DNA of 64,000 bases. It comes from Aurelia coerulea (lineage: Eukaryota; Cnidaria; Scyphozoa; Semaeostomeae; Ulmaridae). This document shows, piece by piece, positions 22,901 through 33,886 of this stretch; the stretch's first letter is position 1; each line of letters begins with the position of its first letter. The notes beneath the pieces are model-generated. The model was not told the origin of the DNA and did not search any database. It saw only the letters and a program-made list of their open reading frames with translations. The DNA lies in the NCBI GenBank assembly GCA_039566865.1, contig CM076947.1, positions 3,107,501-3,171,500 of the forward strand. The letters run 5' to 3'. Position numbers and translations under genes: made by a program.

Positions 22901-23334
22901 GGGGGAGAGAAAATTGATGAGAATGCTTTTTCGGGCCTTTTCATAAGAATAAGCTCACGCAAGTGGACAAACGCTCGCGTGATTTCTCTTGCACGAGCGA
23001 TCACTTAGGTAAATATATTTATATAGATACACAATCATGTTGAATTCAGAAGTAACATAAGAACGGCTTGGCCACAGGCTTGGCATATGATAAAAAAACA
23101 AGAGAAAACAACCATATAGAGCTAAAAGCTTTATGAAAACAGCATAATCCTGTTAAAAAGCACTTGGACGTAACGTAACATCATCATTGCAAACGACCAT
23201 TATTATAATCCTAAAAGTACTCGAGCAATGGATAAATGGCTGTGAAACAAGAGGGTCATATAGTTTGAGTCATAACAGGATTATGCTGTATCAAGGTCAA
23301 ATTACAGTACTAGCTTTACATGTCAAATTACACA
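22901..23334. other. No supported feature
   Basis: Non-coding by eye, between the degraded coding region and the hAT-like gene. Confidence 0.4.
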
Positions 23335-23902
23335 TTAAAAAGTGTTGCGAAACGTTTCTTTTATTCGTTCACTCGCTTTCACTGTCTGAAAATTCTGACT
23401 CATTCAAAAACCCGCTATCAGATTTGTCGTTCATCAAACTCATGTTATGTTGCTCTTGCACAGTTGAATCTAGATGTAGCCTTTTACTTGGTGGCCCACT
23501 CACTGTCTTTTTCTGTCGTTTTTCCATATACATATCCACTGCCCTTTCAAGGATGTCACCACTCTCCTTTTGCGACCCATTCTAATCGTTCTCTGAAATC
23601 ATCAGCACTGACTCCATCCTTCTATGTTTCATGGACAGCCGTATGTCTGATAAAACGTACGTCAGCATGCTAAATCCTCTTTCAACTGTGGAATTCGACC
23701 CGCTCATAGAAATGAAAATTTCTTGAAAATGAGATACAAAATGAATGAGGTCCTCATTTCCGTGATCTTTCTCATTGCTCCAACTATTTGGGTCAGAAAT
23801 GACCATCTGGTCATAAACTCCTACCGTGAAATCATTGAAGCGGTTACTGAGCAGGCTTGAAAGGTTCTCTATCAGCTGGGCTTTTGATTTGCTTGCCTTC
23901 AC
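23335..23902 (-). pseudogene. hAT transposase C-terminal (dimerisation) fragment
   Basis: Minus-strand sequence has SGSNSTVERGFSMLTYVLSD followed by IRLSMKHRRMESVLM, matching the hATC dimerisation motif (S...vERaFS.l..i....R..m....lE.ll.i). A TAG at 23582-23584 interrupts the frame after SEND, but the same frame continues as NGSQKESGDILERAVDMYME and an acidic Ser-rich tail to TAA at 23335. Upstream catalytic parts (DDE core, zinc finger) are absent or unrecognisable. A related hAT-like fragment is at 62-358. Confidence 0.65.
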
Positions 23903-24629
23903 TCTACTTTTGCTGCTTAAGTGTCACATACCTTCAGAGTTGTATGTGATGAAAACTCTTTTTTCAGCTGTTCTCTTTGATGCTTCTCCATCTTTTAAAT
24001 ACTCCGCTGAGAGAGAAAAACTGCCTTCAGTGTTTTCTCGAAGCTTAAAGCGAGCAAGATGGCTATGGGTCATTCCATCTGAAGTCAACACACCATGAGA
24101 AGGTATTTTCCCTCAAGTCCTTAGATTTGAATGAGATTTGGTACACATGGTTCTACTATTGAGACGAGACCATGTGCAATTTTTCAGCTTTATAGATGCC
24201 CCCCTTTCCAAAATACAGGGGTTCCAACTTTTGAGCTTTCACGCCCAAACGGAACCCCCGGATTTATTGAAATACTTGTAACTTGTTTATTTTACATGCT
24301 ACAGAGGTGGGGAATGGCTCATTTTAAAGGGTTTTGTGTGTAGGATCTGAAAAATGCATTTGTAACATCAAATCCTAAGCAGAACAGCAGCTGTAGAACA
24401 AATATATGTTACTTTCCTTTGGACCCCCTGGAGCCCAATTAGTTCAACCCCCTAAAAAAATAATTTCATTTTTGAAATCCTTAGTTACCATAGTATTGAT
24501 GTGCCAAAGATTATCCTGGTGTTTGCATTTGTTCTAGAGCTAGAGATGTTTTAATGCTAAGTACTTTCACTGCAATGCTTATTTGCAAAATTCTAAAGGA
24601 GGACAAAATATTCGTCATAATTATACTAA
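23903..24629. other. No supported gene
   Basis: Weak minus-strand coding traces near 23903-24080 may be more of the hAT gene. The rest is non-coding by eye. Confidence 0.4.
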
Positions 24630-25311
24630 GAGGCCCTTTACATGAGAAAAGTCAACCCGGGTGGAGTTTCACCCCGGGTTGAGTTTCAACTCGGCCGCTG
24701 GCAAAACCTTTGTTATTTGTAAAATCGTTTACATGAGAAAATTTCAAACCGGGGCGAGTTCAACTCGCTTTCTCAACCCGGGTGGAATTTTCGCCCCGGG
24801 GTGAAAATCGCATGTAAACGCAAATTGTTCTCAACCCGGGGCGAGTTGATGAATTCGAAGAGAACTTTAATATTGAAAATCAAGGTTTTGCGTGTTTTAG
24901 CGCCAAAGAAACCTTTAGTTACTCAAAACTTGGCGGTGGAAGAACTCTTCTGCTCAAGAATAGAATCTGTGAAGTTGGTTATATCTTTTTAACGCACCAT
25001 TCCTTTCCTCTATGACACGTGAAATCTCCTGCTTCAAAGCTTGATGCTTGTTGAGTCATGATTTGAAGCAACATCATGAAATTCATTTGCAATGCAACGC
25101 TGAGAGTTCGTTGTGGGCATAAACTTTAAAATAAACGTTAGAACGATGGTGTGTTGAGTTGGCACCATAGCATTAACAACAACAATGAAAGTTGAAAGTC
25201 GCCCCGGGTTGAAAAATCTCATGTAAACGCATGCCAAATTTGCAACATTCAGCAAAACTCAACCCGGGGTGAAACTCCACCCGGGTTGACTTTTCTCATG
25301 TAAAGGGCCTC
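24630..25311. mobile_element. 682-bp PIF/Harbinger-like MITE (TAA TSD)
   Basis: TAA at 24627-24629 and 25312-25314. Ends GAGGCCCTTTACATGAGAAA are identical and continue into AAGTCAACCCGGGTGGAG. Several CAACCCGGG/CCCGGGTTG motifs recur within the first 200 bp. It lies 23 bp downstream of the stop of the minus-strand gene 25335-26555. Confidence 0.85.
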
Positions 25312-25334
25312 TAAAACAGTACGCTACAGCTTTT

Positions 25335-26555
25335 TCAAATATTCTCTAATATATCAAGAGCCTCAGTTTGTTCTTTCTCTGTTAAAGTATATGTTCTGCC
25401 AGTTGCAGTTGTTGGCTCTACTTTTGTCAAGAGTGCATATCTTGGAACGACCAACTTGTCTACTCTTCTGGGGTATGTGAAAGATGGTGATGGCCCAGCT
25501 GGATGGAGAAATGAGATCTCTACACTTTCTGTGTCCTCCTTTTTTTCTAAGATGTAAGCAAGCCACCACTGGTCATCATACTTGCATGTTACATAGCCAT
25601 TCAGATCTTCCCACTGTAGGGGCTCTCTTGTAAACAATCTGCTGACATTGACTTTCTTTACATTTGGTGATGCCGAATATTCTCTGACTGCCACCTGAGT
25701 AGTTGAACCACGAACTGGTAAAACTGCATGCAACTTTTGTGTTCCATGGATGGTAATGCTGTTTTCAAATCGAGTAGATAACAGGCATGCTTCATCTTCA
25801 ATTTCTTCCTTGCCAACAAATGAAAATGTGACATGGGGAATACTTCCTTTTGCCCAACTGAACAATTGTAGGGGTGTTTGCAGTTGGCCGGCATATGGTC
25901 GTTGCAGGCTTGCTCCTGCTGCAAGATGCTTCACTGTCCCACCAATACCATCACAGGATCCCTTTCCATGAGATGTTGCAAAGAAATGCCACTCTGCTGG
26001 AATTCCAAAATCGTGTTGATGCCAAACCAAATTTTAAAAGTTCTTCCTGTTCTTGTACTGTGATGCTGCTCCATCGGAAAAGTAAATAGCCATCTCAATT
26101 GGAAAAATGTCTTTTACATAAACGAAAAGCTTTCGTTGGAATCTATGGACAGCTATTGTGTCATGTGTCAGGCAATCTGAGACAATAACAAAGCTCAGAT
26201 TTTTAAGGCTTGTTGTCAAATCACTAGCCACTGGGAAACGATGGTAGATGAAGAATGGGTGTATTGTGGCCTGGCTGTTATTCCAATGGAATCCTTGTGC
26301 TGCATCTTGAAGTACAAAGGAATAATTTTCAGCAAAATCCCCAACAATTAGCACTTTTCCTTCCATCGCCCCATCCTTAATTGCCTTCATGTATGCTGCT
26401 TGTGACCTTGCAATAAATGCATGCCTTTGTAGTTGTGGAAGTGCTTCACATAGGGTTGCAGTAAAATCATCAACAGATTTACATATTGTTTCAAGGCTTG
26501 TACTGTCAACAGTTACCCATGACTTGTATGTGACCTCATCCATGTTAAAGTGCTC
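25335..26555 (-). pseudogene. DDE-like multicopy gene, one in-frame stop
   Basis: From an AG acceptor (exon start 26555) the minus strand reads about 405 codons, interrupted once by TAA at 26034-26036 and open again in the same frame. Conserved-looking blocks in order: KVLIVGDFAENYSFVLQDAA, NLSFVIVSDCLTHDTIAVH, YFSDGAASQYKNRKNF (stop) and EWHFFATSHGKGSCDGIGGT. These blocks occur in a family of multicopy proteins in invertebrates and fish; the spaced acidic residues (GDFAEN, VSDC, FSDG) suggest an RNase-H-like transposase fold, which is inference. The C-terminal 160 residues look like a small binding domain (QWWLAYILEKKEDTESV). At least one upstream exon is expected and not identified. Confidence 0.45.
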
Positions 26556-26739
26556 CTGACATAAAATATGTTTTTAGCTATACTGGTCATTTAAGGTGTT
26601 GTGAAAACGAATAAGGCAAAATAAAAGTTTGAAAATGCACAGAAAAGTAGTAATTCGCCAAAGAAATATCTGTACTTCATGATGTTTTGCGGCTCCAGAG
26701 CAAACGCGGCCAATTGCCTCGTTTCCATGTTGTGATGTA

Positions 26740-26849
26740 AAGCGCAGGAGAAGGAAAGTTAGTTGGGAAGTAATACTACCGAGATGATGGAGGGAAGCGC
26801 AGGAGAAGGAAAGTTAGTTGGGCAGTAATACTACCGAGATGATGGAGGG
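26740..26849 (+). repeat. Two-copy 55-bp tandem duplication
   Basis: AAGCGCAGGAGAAGGAAAGT begins both copies (26740 and 26795). The copies differ at a single A/C position, so the duplication is recent. Confidence 0.9.
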
Positions 26850-26911
26850 AAGTGGTACAAAAAGCCAAAAGGCGGTAATGTTCATTGCGTTGCTGGCACA
26901 CCGAACAAAAG

Positions 26912-27169
26912 TCATGCACTAATATCAGCAAGAATGAAAGTATAAAATTTCATCTCTTCTTTTGTAATATCGTGTTGTGGTACCCGTGTTGGGGTAGGTA
27001 CGAAAGATAGGCCTTTTTGAAGGAGTTTAGATTCCCCCTCAGTTAATATAATTGTGCTTAAGTTGACTATATTGTCTATTGGTTTGTATTTCAAAATCGC
27101 TCTGTGCTGTTTCTTTTTAATCGCATTCTTGCCAATTGTGCCATGTTCCCTTTTACGATTTTGGTTCAA
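26912..27169 (-). pseudogene. Retroelement N-terminal fragment (Penelope/LINE-like)
   Basis: The frame contains NIVNLSTIILTEGESKLLQK followed by GLSFVPTPTRV. The motif NLS...L...E..LL.KGL.F.PTP precedes the reverse transcriptase in Penelope-like and related retroelements. The polymerase itself is absent here. Family assignment is from the motif only. Confidence 0.5.
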
Positions 27170-28373
27170 ATTTTCCTTAATAAAGTTTTTCTCCGATTCT
27201 TTTTCTCATTAATGTCCGAACCATCCCTCATACCTGTAGTTCAAATAGAGGATAAAAGAGAAGACACTATTATAGGCTCAAACTGAAAATTAAAATAATA
27301 AATATCATAACATTTACTGAATATAAAATGTCCTTGAATAAATAACAATTATTGTTTATTTCCTCTTTGTTAGTTCTTTGCGTTCGCTGTTCTCTTTGCG
27401 TTCTCAGTTATAATCCGGACAAGGTCCGGTTCATATAGTTCATTCAGATTATTGGTTATGGATGTGATTCTGATGTGCTCCTCTTGTTGGAGGGCACAGT
27501 GATGATTTCTCATAATGAGGCATATACTCTGTCGAAGTGTTGCTACTGCCTTATTGTACTGGACCGTGAGGTTATGGCTTAATCCCTTAGTAAGATCCGA
27601 GTTAAAGCGAGGATTGGTGAAGGGTGAAAAGTAACTAGATTCTATACTGCGATTGAAGAAAGATTCTTTGGTTTTATGATAGATCAGAGAGCACTAGTGT
27701 CGAGATAGGTCAGACACCAATGTCTGGGGAAGAGGCAGTGGAAGTCGTTCTATAAGAGCAGGAGCAGGGGCAGATGAAGTAGGAAGGCTGATAGGGCGGG
27801 AGGGCCTAGGTACAGATGGCGTAGAGAATAGCAAAGGAGAAGGAAGGAGGGATGAAGCGGTAGTGATTGCGGAGGAGGAGGCAGTTTGGTTGTGGACAAA
27901 AGACACCAAAGAAGGTGTGTCAGGGGCGTAAATACGCGAAAATGTAGGAGAGGAAAGACAAGGGTGGTGTGTCGTTAGGCCCGAGGGGCCTGGGAGAGAG
28001 GGGATAGAGGAGGAGTAAGAGGGTATATGAAGGTGATTAGAAAGAGGATTAGATGGAGTCGAAGTAGGCCAGTGTTAGAAGGTGGATTAAACTTATAGGA
28101 GTTACCTCTGAGACCTAGTTTCTTATTATTTCTTATTGTATTTCAAGAATTGAGTGAACAACATTGATTTGTTTGGATGAAAACTTAGTGCCATGAATTA
28201 CAATTGAGGACGAGGGAGCTTTGGTACCAAGCTTATGGATGGTGCTGAAGTTAAACTTTGTGTGCACACCTTTAACTGCCTTGCCTCTAACTTAAGAACT
28301 GTCCAGCACCTGCCTGATCGTAGATAATTTACATGTGAAAACAAGACTGCAATTTTGTCTACACAATTCACTT
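27170..28373. other. No gene; purine-rich stretch
   Basis: 27700-28060 is strongly G+A-rich on the plus strand (GGAGGAGGAAGAGG-like). Open frames there give low-complexity Pro/Ser peptides and are not credible genes. Confidence 0.45.
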
Positions 28374-28531
28374 TTATGGAATATTGCAGATCTCATTTAC
28401 TTTGAGAGATATATGTGGCTGGAAGTCAGGCAGAACAACTTGAAACAAATACTCTAAAGTTACAGTACGTTTTGATGGTATATTGTACCTTGATCTGAGC
28501 TTGTTACCAAAATTAAATGCACTAGATGATC

Positions 28532-29134
28532 TTAGAAGATGGCATCTCGCATATGCTTTTCTGTGTGCTCTGCGCCAATGAAGACCAATCGTTCTTCTTC
28601 GTTCCACTTTACAGCACCCTTCACTGAAAATAGGCTTTCTTGTTCCATTTCTAAGATTTCATTAATATCCAGTGGTTCAATAGGAACCATCTCAAAGGGC
28701 AAATGTTCTTGCAATTCGTCTACCCGACTTCCCATATTAGCATTAAAAAACGCAATGCTTCCACCCTTCGACTGACTCAGGCTTTTCATCTTTATCGGCG
28801 ACTTGTTTTCCATCTTCTCAAGGAACAGATTCCGACTAACTGTCTTGCTCTCCATTATCCTTATTTTCTTGCATGCTGATTGTCCCTTGTATACCTGGAC
28901 ATCAAAATATTTGTTCCTCTGCTTTGACAACTTGCTAGGATAGGTATCGTTTACATACCCCACGGTGTCTATTCTCTCTGAACTGTTCTCCATAACAACC
29001 TTCTGCTGACAAACGTCCTTCCTCCAGATTCCCACTCTAACTGATCTATTTCTGTCTGTGGACGAACAAAATACCAAGTTGATGTCACTGGACCACCCCT
29101 GAGTAACCTCCCTATTGGTCAGTAAAAATGACAT
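28532..29134 (-). CDS. Putative OB-fold-like protein, transposon-associated
   Basis: ATG at 29134 (MSFLLTNREVTQGWSSDINL) opens 200 codons to a stop at 28532. The arrangement of a TQGW start, an RVGIWRKD strand followed by a lysine- and serine-rich body, then LFSVKGAVKWNEEERLVFIG, recalls single-stranded-DNA-binding OB-fold proteins found with animal transposons. An overlapping frame continues to 28374 (LEYLFQVVLPDFQPHIS), so the natural C-terminus may lie there after a frameshift or splice. Start chosen as the first ATG. No partner transposase is adjacent. Function is a guess. Confidence 0.35.
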   Translation of the reverse strand: MSFLLTNREVTQGWSSDINLVFCSSTDRNRSVRVGIWRKDVCQQKVVMENSSERIDTVGYVNDTYPSKLSKQRNKYFDVQVYKGQSACKKIRIMESKTVSRNLFLEKMENKSPIKMKSLSQSKGGSIAFFNANMGSRVDELQEHLPFEMVPIEPLDINEILEMEQESLFSVKGAVKWNEEERLVFIGAEHTEKHMRDAIF

Positions 29135-32004
29135 TGTAATTAAACGCCCTAATTAAAGGTAATTAAACTTTTGAATGAAACTATGCTAAATGACCTTGGT
29201 AGAAGTATATTCCCATGGCTGGAATAAAAGATCTGATTGGTATTATTCCTAAATTTAGACTGGACATAAAACAACTCTTATTAACAAAATTAAATTACAT
29301 TAGAAGCATTATTCTACTAAATATTTGGCCTAATGAAGGGAAATTTGAACTTCAAGAAAATTATGGAAAATATGTAAATGTTTCTAGGAGGTTCCTACCC
29401 CATTGTCTAGGCTCCACCTGCAATACAAATTATATTTTAGTTTTATTATTCGCTGTTTATTTGCTGTTTATTGTATTTAATCCAAGTATAAAATAACGTG
29501 CATGTAGATTTGAGTTAGATTGAGATTGATAGATTGCCGGTTGTAGATGAGATTTGAGATTGAGATTCTGCATGCACAACAAGATGGAGTTTTGTGTGTG
29601 ATTCTTTGCTTCAACCAGCGCAAGCATTGTAAGCTTTGTAACAAATAATACTTTACGTATTCATGTTGATGCAAAAACTGGGTAAGGAGGTAGACTTGCC
29701 CCAAATCTGTTTTGTCAACTGTAATAAGCCTACCGGAAAGTATATTACAAAGCAGACTTGTTGAACTGCGGCCCTCATGAATAATTAATGAGTAATTTGA
29801 TCCGAAGCGTCCCATATTTGGGACGCTGTCAGTACTTTTGATGTGGACTTCAGCCAATTATAGAGCTCTTAGAAACAAAAGAATACAGTGTTGCACGTTG
29901 CGCACTTCTGCTCACTGACTGAGCAACAAACAAAATGGCAGAAAGTAGGTTTGCAGCAGAAGTTTGAATTTTCCAACGGAGAGCAATCAAGGCTTCGAAG
30001 ACAGTTTTAAACATCAAAGAACTGTGATCCTATCAAATGGATGCTCTATTAGAATAAATGCAAGGTCGCAATATGCTTGTAGCACGGTGGCATGGCAGCA
30101 TTTGGGCCCAAAAATATACACATTCTCTCTTTATTGCCCTTGTTATGACCAGAGCTTGGGAGAGAAGAAGAAAGAGCAGCTTGTGAAAAAGACATGACCA
30201 ATTGCAAGGAAAATACTGTGCAGTTTTTTGGTTATATAACCTGTGATATCTTTTTGATGAAAGATCAAATGCAGTCATTGACTGGAGGCAAAAGGATGTA
30301 TTGGATTGGTCATAGGCCTATGCTAATTGATGATTCCTCAGAGCCAGGGCTGTCATCAGAAGGGGACAAAGATAACATTAATGATACAAATTGACATTAG
30401 AACAGGCATCAGTTGTTTTGTAAATAATTTCAGGCAGGGGGGTTCTTCCATAGTAAAGGTACCTGGGGATGTGCCACAACGAAGAGTATACTTTTTCAGA
30501 CTTCTAGTCTAGCCAAGGTACCTTTTTGCATTTTTGCCAATCAACGGTCTAGCCAAGGGTATCATTTTTGGCAATATTGGTCTTGCGAACGGTCATGATA
30601 TCATATTTGGTACAAATTTGACAATATTGGTCCAGAGAATGGTCAACATTATTGGTCTAGCCAAGGGTACCATTTTCGTAAAAAATTAGTCTAGCCAAGG
30701 GTACGATATTGAATATGCTAAAGGCCGACCCCTGCCCAAAATTTAGCCAAGAGCCCCCCCCCCCAAGTTTTCAGGCCACCACACCATTTTTGACCCATAC
30801 AGTTTACGAAGTGCAGTTGATGGGATGATATATGTAAAATGTTGGGTCTTATCTCATTGTTGCTGCTAGGAAACGCAGGAAGCAGTAGGAAACACCTTCT
30901 TTACAGCTAGAAAACACCCTTCAAGCACCCATCAGCATTAAGAAGCGAATGCTACTGAAAAATATCAGGAATTTTCAATAGAAATTGATAGGAAATCCTG
31001 CAAAACAAAAATTGGGAAAGGCCGAGGCTCTACTCTTTAAACATTTTAACATCACATGTTTTTAGTGATTCAGCCTGCTCCCAAGTTACAAGTAGTTTTC
31101 CATAAGAACAAGAGATAAAAGTACCGAAAGTACTTCAGTAAAATATCACCCCTTCCTCAACATTTTCTCCTGGGATTTAAATGAATTACAAATTCATCCT
31201 GGGAAGAAAAACAGGCAATCATCAACCAAATCATTATTCGCTTTATACTTCCCAACAAAGATTCGAAAGGACTCAATCGTTTTAACCTTCAATCGTCAAT
31301 CGTTCAATCAACGGCAGTGAAACTTATGGAAATCGCAGTTACAAATAACTTATTACAACAATTTAAAAATGTTTATCTTAACCTGTTTTCATTATACGGT
31401 ATAACTTTGATTTATGTATGTAACTTTGATCTATAGCACTAAATCTACTGCCAAAATGTTGATAACATTGAAAAAGTTAATCTGAAAATCCACCATATAG
31501 AAAAGGTTATGACATTTTACGATATTCTTGCAACCTTTGCTTCAATATGCACACATCTGGTTGCAAAATTTACATAAATGCTTGGAATTTCAGCATTTGC
31601 ATTGCGTTTTTATAATCCATAGACACAGGCCAGATTTGGAAATGTTCCATAAACCAGCTAAAGTGTCGTCTTTTGTGTTCCGTCACAGCAGGAAAACGCT
31701 AATTTTGCATAGATTATGCTGAGCTTTGACGAGGAGTGTAATCACAACTCCTACCTGATGAATGACAACACAAGATGAGTTAAAGTTGCTATGTTTCGTT
31801 TTTTGTAGAATTACATATTAAACCAGTCAAATTCGAATATAGATTTTCAAGACAGCAATCTATTAGTACTAGAGATATGGGGAAAAGTTGTAGGAGTTTG
31901 TACGGGGAACATATGAACATCAGATTTCCGTCATCAATTTCAATCCTTTTTTTTCAGCTTGTCATATAAATTCAAATTCTGTTAGAATCCACTGCCAAAA
32001 GTTG
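29135..32004. other. Gene-poor stretch
   Basis: Apart from the degenerate tandem repeat at 30509-30710 and a C run near 30757-30765, I see only short chance open frames. ATTTGAGATTGAGATTGATAG-like repeats near 29510-29570 are low complexity. Confidence 0.45.
30509..30710 (+). repeat. Degenerate tandem repeat (GTCTAGCCAAGGGTACCATT)
   Basis: GTCTAGCCAAGG recurs at about 30509, 30549, 30656 and 30691, each followed by GTAY and an A+T-rich tail that often contains GGCAATATTGGTC. Unit length is irregular, about 35-55 bp. Confidence 0.6.
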
Positions 32005-32757
32005 TCAAGGAGAGGGACAGGAACAGTTGTGATGGCTAAATTTTCTGAAGATGTTACCAATGCCAGCGATACTGGCTGTGATGATGGTTGTTGCAACTAG
32101 CTGTATTCTTCCAGTTGACGAATCAGTGGTCGATCTAGACTTCACAATGTACTCCCAAAAACGATCCATAGCCGATCCTTTTTGGACATCTTTTTTCGGG
32201 AGCAGGAATTGATCAATATACCTCACGTGCTTCGGCTCGTTTGAAGGCGCGAGCGGGAAATATGTCATGCCATGGAACTTTCCAAAACCAACCTTCACCT
32301 CGCCAGGATCTCCGCTTGAAACTGCCTTGGCTTCTGCAGTTATATGCGCTACCAGCATTTGGTGCACCTTTACAAATGTCAGATGCTGCAAATTCGTTCT
32401 CCAATAGGCTTCTTCGCTTAAATCTAATATAGGCTCAGAAGAACCATGAATAAGATAAGAAGCATAGGCAGCATCATTCTCTAACAACCATTTGAAAGTT
32501 TTCCCACGGTACTGGTAGCGTTGCAACTCAAATCTGCCAAGAACAGCTTTCATATCAGTGGTATCAGCATCAGGAAATTCAGCCAACAACGTTCTCTTTG
32601 CCTTCCCAAGAACCCGAGCAGGAGGCAGTACAGGTCGGGTAAATTTTTTCCCTTCCCTCTGAAAAGCCGATTTAACAGCAACAGCTGCAGTTGACGCACG
32701 CTCAATCACATCACCGGCCTTGTTTAATCGAAACGTGACTTGTCTCAGTGTCACCAT
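32005..32757 (-). CDS. Intact single-exon ORF, 250 aa, unrecognised
   Basis: ATG at 32757 follows CTTTCTAG (possible acceptor) and reads 250 codons without interruption, rare in this window. Visible features: basic N-terminus, FELQRYQYRGKTFKWLLEND (a yrGktf..ll..D pattern that weakly recalls small nuclease-associated domains), FGKFHGMTYFPLAP, and a C-terminal hydrophobic stretch VATTIITASIAGIGNIF that could be a membrane segment or a buried helix. No signal peptide. It lies about 450 bp outside the probable left end of the Academ-like element at 33205. Role unknown; a multicopy transposon-linked gene is likely. Confidence 0.45.
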   Translation of the reverse strand: MVTLRQVTFRLNKAGDVIERASTAAVAVKSAFQREGKKFTRPVLPPARVLGKAKRTLLAEFPDADTTDMKAVLGRFELQRYQYRGKTFKWLLENDAAYASYLIHGSSEPILDLSEEAYWRTNLQHLTFVKVHQMLVAHITAEAKAVSSGDPGEVKVGFGKFHGMTYFPLAPSNEPKHVRYIDQFLLPKKDVQKGSAMDRFWEYIVKSRSTTDSSTGRIQLVATTIITASIAGIGNIFRKFSHHNCSCPSP

Positions 32758-33204
32758 TATGTATCTAGAAAGAAATGATGAGATTCATTAGTCAAAGCTA
32801 GTATTTAGAACTTGAAAGCTCAATTTGACTCCATGTCCCAACCAGAGCTTTGGCCTTTTGGCATAAGCAAATTATTTTAGCAAAGCAAATAACTCAACAA
32901 TGTACTTTATAAGATTGTGCTGTTTCTTTTTAATTTTTACAATTTTAAATGTCGATGTGTACTTCCGGACTTTACCAAAGCTCTGGTTTGTACGTCGAGG
33001 CAAGTAGAACTTTGACCATTAATACTTCATCTTTAAAAAAATCAATACCTTAAAATGGGGGTATTTATGTTCAAGTCAACCATCGAAGAACACATTGAAA
33101 TTCCTTAGCAATTGATTGAAGATAAATCTTCATTGCTTGACCAAACCAAGATTGCAGACGTTTGTCAGGAATACCCAGTATAAACTCAGAAGCAGATCAA
33201 CATT

Positions 33205-33265
33205 AGCCTGCGTGCAGACTATACCCCCTGACGGAAAAGGTATAGTCTGCGCAGCGCAGCCCGAT
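33205..33265 (+). mobile_element. Candidate left end of the outer Academ-like element, with hairpin
   Basis: TAGCCTGCGTGCAGACTATA begins with the same TAGCCTG as the ends of the nested 4.5-kb element. It forms a subterminal hairpin (GCAGACTATACC pairing with GGTATAGTCTGC). The transposase-like gene starts 227 bp inside. I did not find a matching right end, so this is inferred. Confidence 0.4.
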
Positions 33266-33886
33266 TTCGCGTAGTGCGTGCGTCAGCATTTTTTGAAATT
33301 GCGTCATTCAGACTATCAAGATTGCGCAATCCCATGATCAGAATATTTCTGGATATTTCCGGCAAAGCAGCGACAACAACAATGATACGAACTCGTAATG
33401 GCGTCTGTGAAGAAACGTAATCGGAAATGAAATGTCTTTGTTCGCTTGTGTTGTTTGTTCCAAACTTATCGAAAAAGGTTACGATAAAAACTTAGTCGAC
33501 GGGAGCGGCCTTTTCAATCCAAAAGTTGAAATACTCTCGCTGGAATTCGTGATAAATATCGATAACGACGGGAAATACGTGTGTAGGCCATGCTGTAATC
33601 TTTTGAAGAAAAGGAAGAAGTTGAAAGAGGAGCTTCGAAGCACAAACGAGATACTAAAATCAAATTACAAAGTAGCCTGTGGACAGGCCAAAATGAAAAA
33701 TAAAAAAGGAGAAAAAGAAAAGAGCCTGTAGGATTGGGCTGCAATTTCGAATTCCCAAGAATTAATTTATGCGCTGCTGCTCGTAAATTATTCGCTTTTC
33801 AGTGCAACAGCAACAACTTTTCTTGCATAATTACCGAGCTGCTATTTAAAAGTGGCCTAGCCAGAATGGCGTAACATGGCGTCTAA

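Noticed and set aside
27694..27909. Pro/Ser/Leu-rich minus-strand ORF
   Set aside because: Low-complexity translation of a purine-rich stretch.
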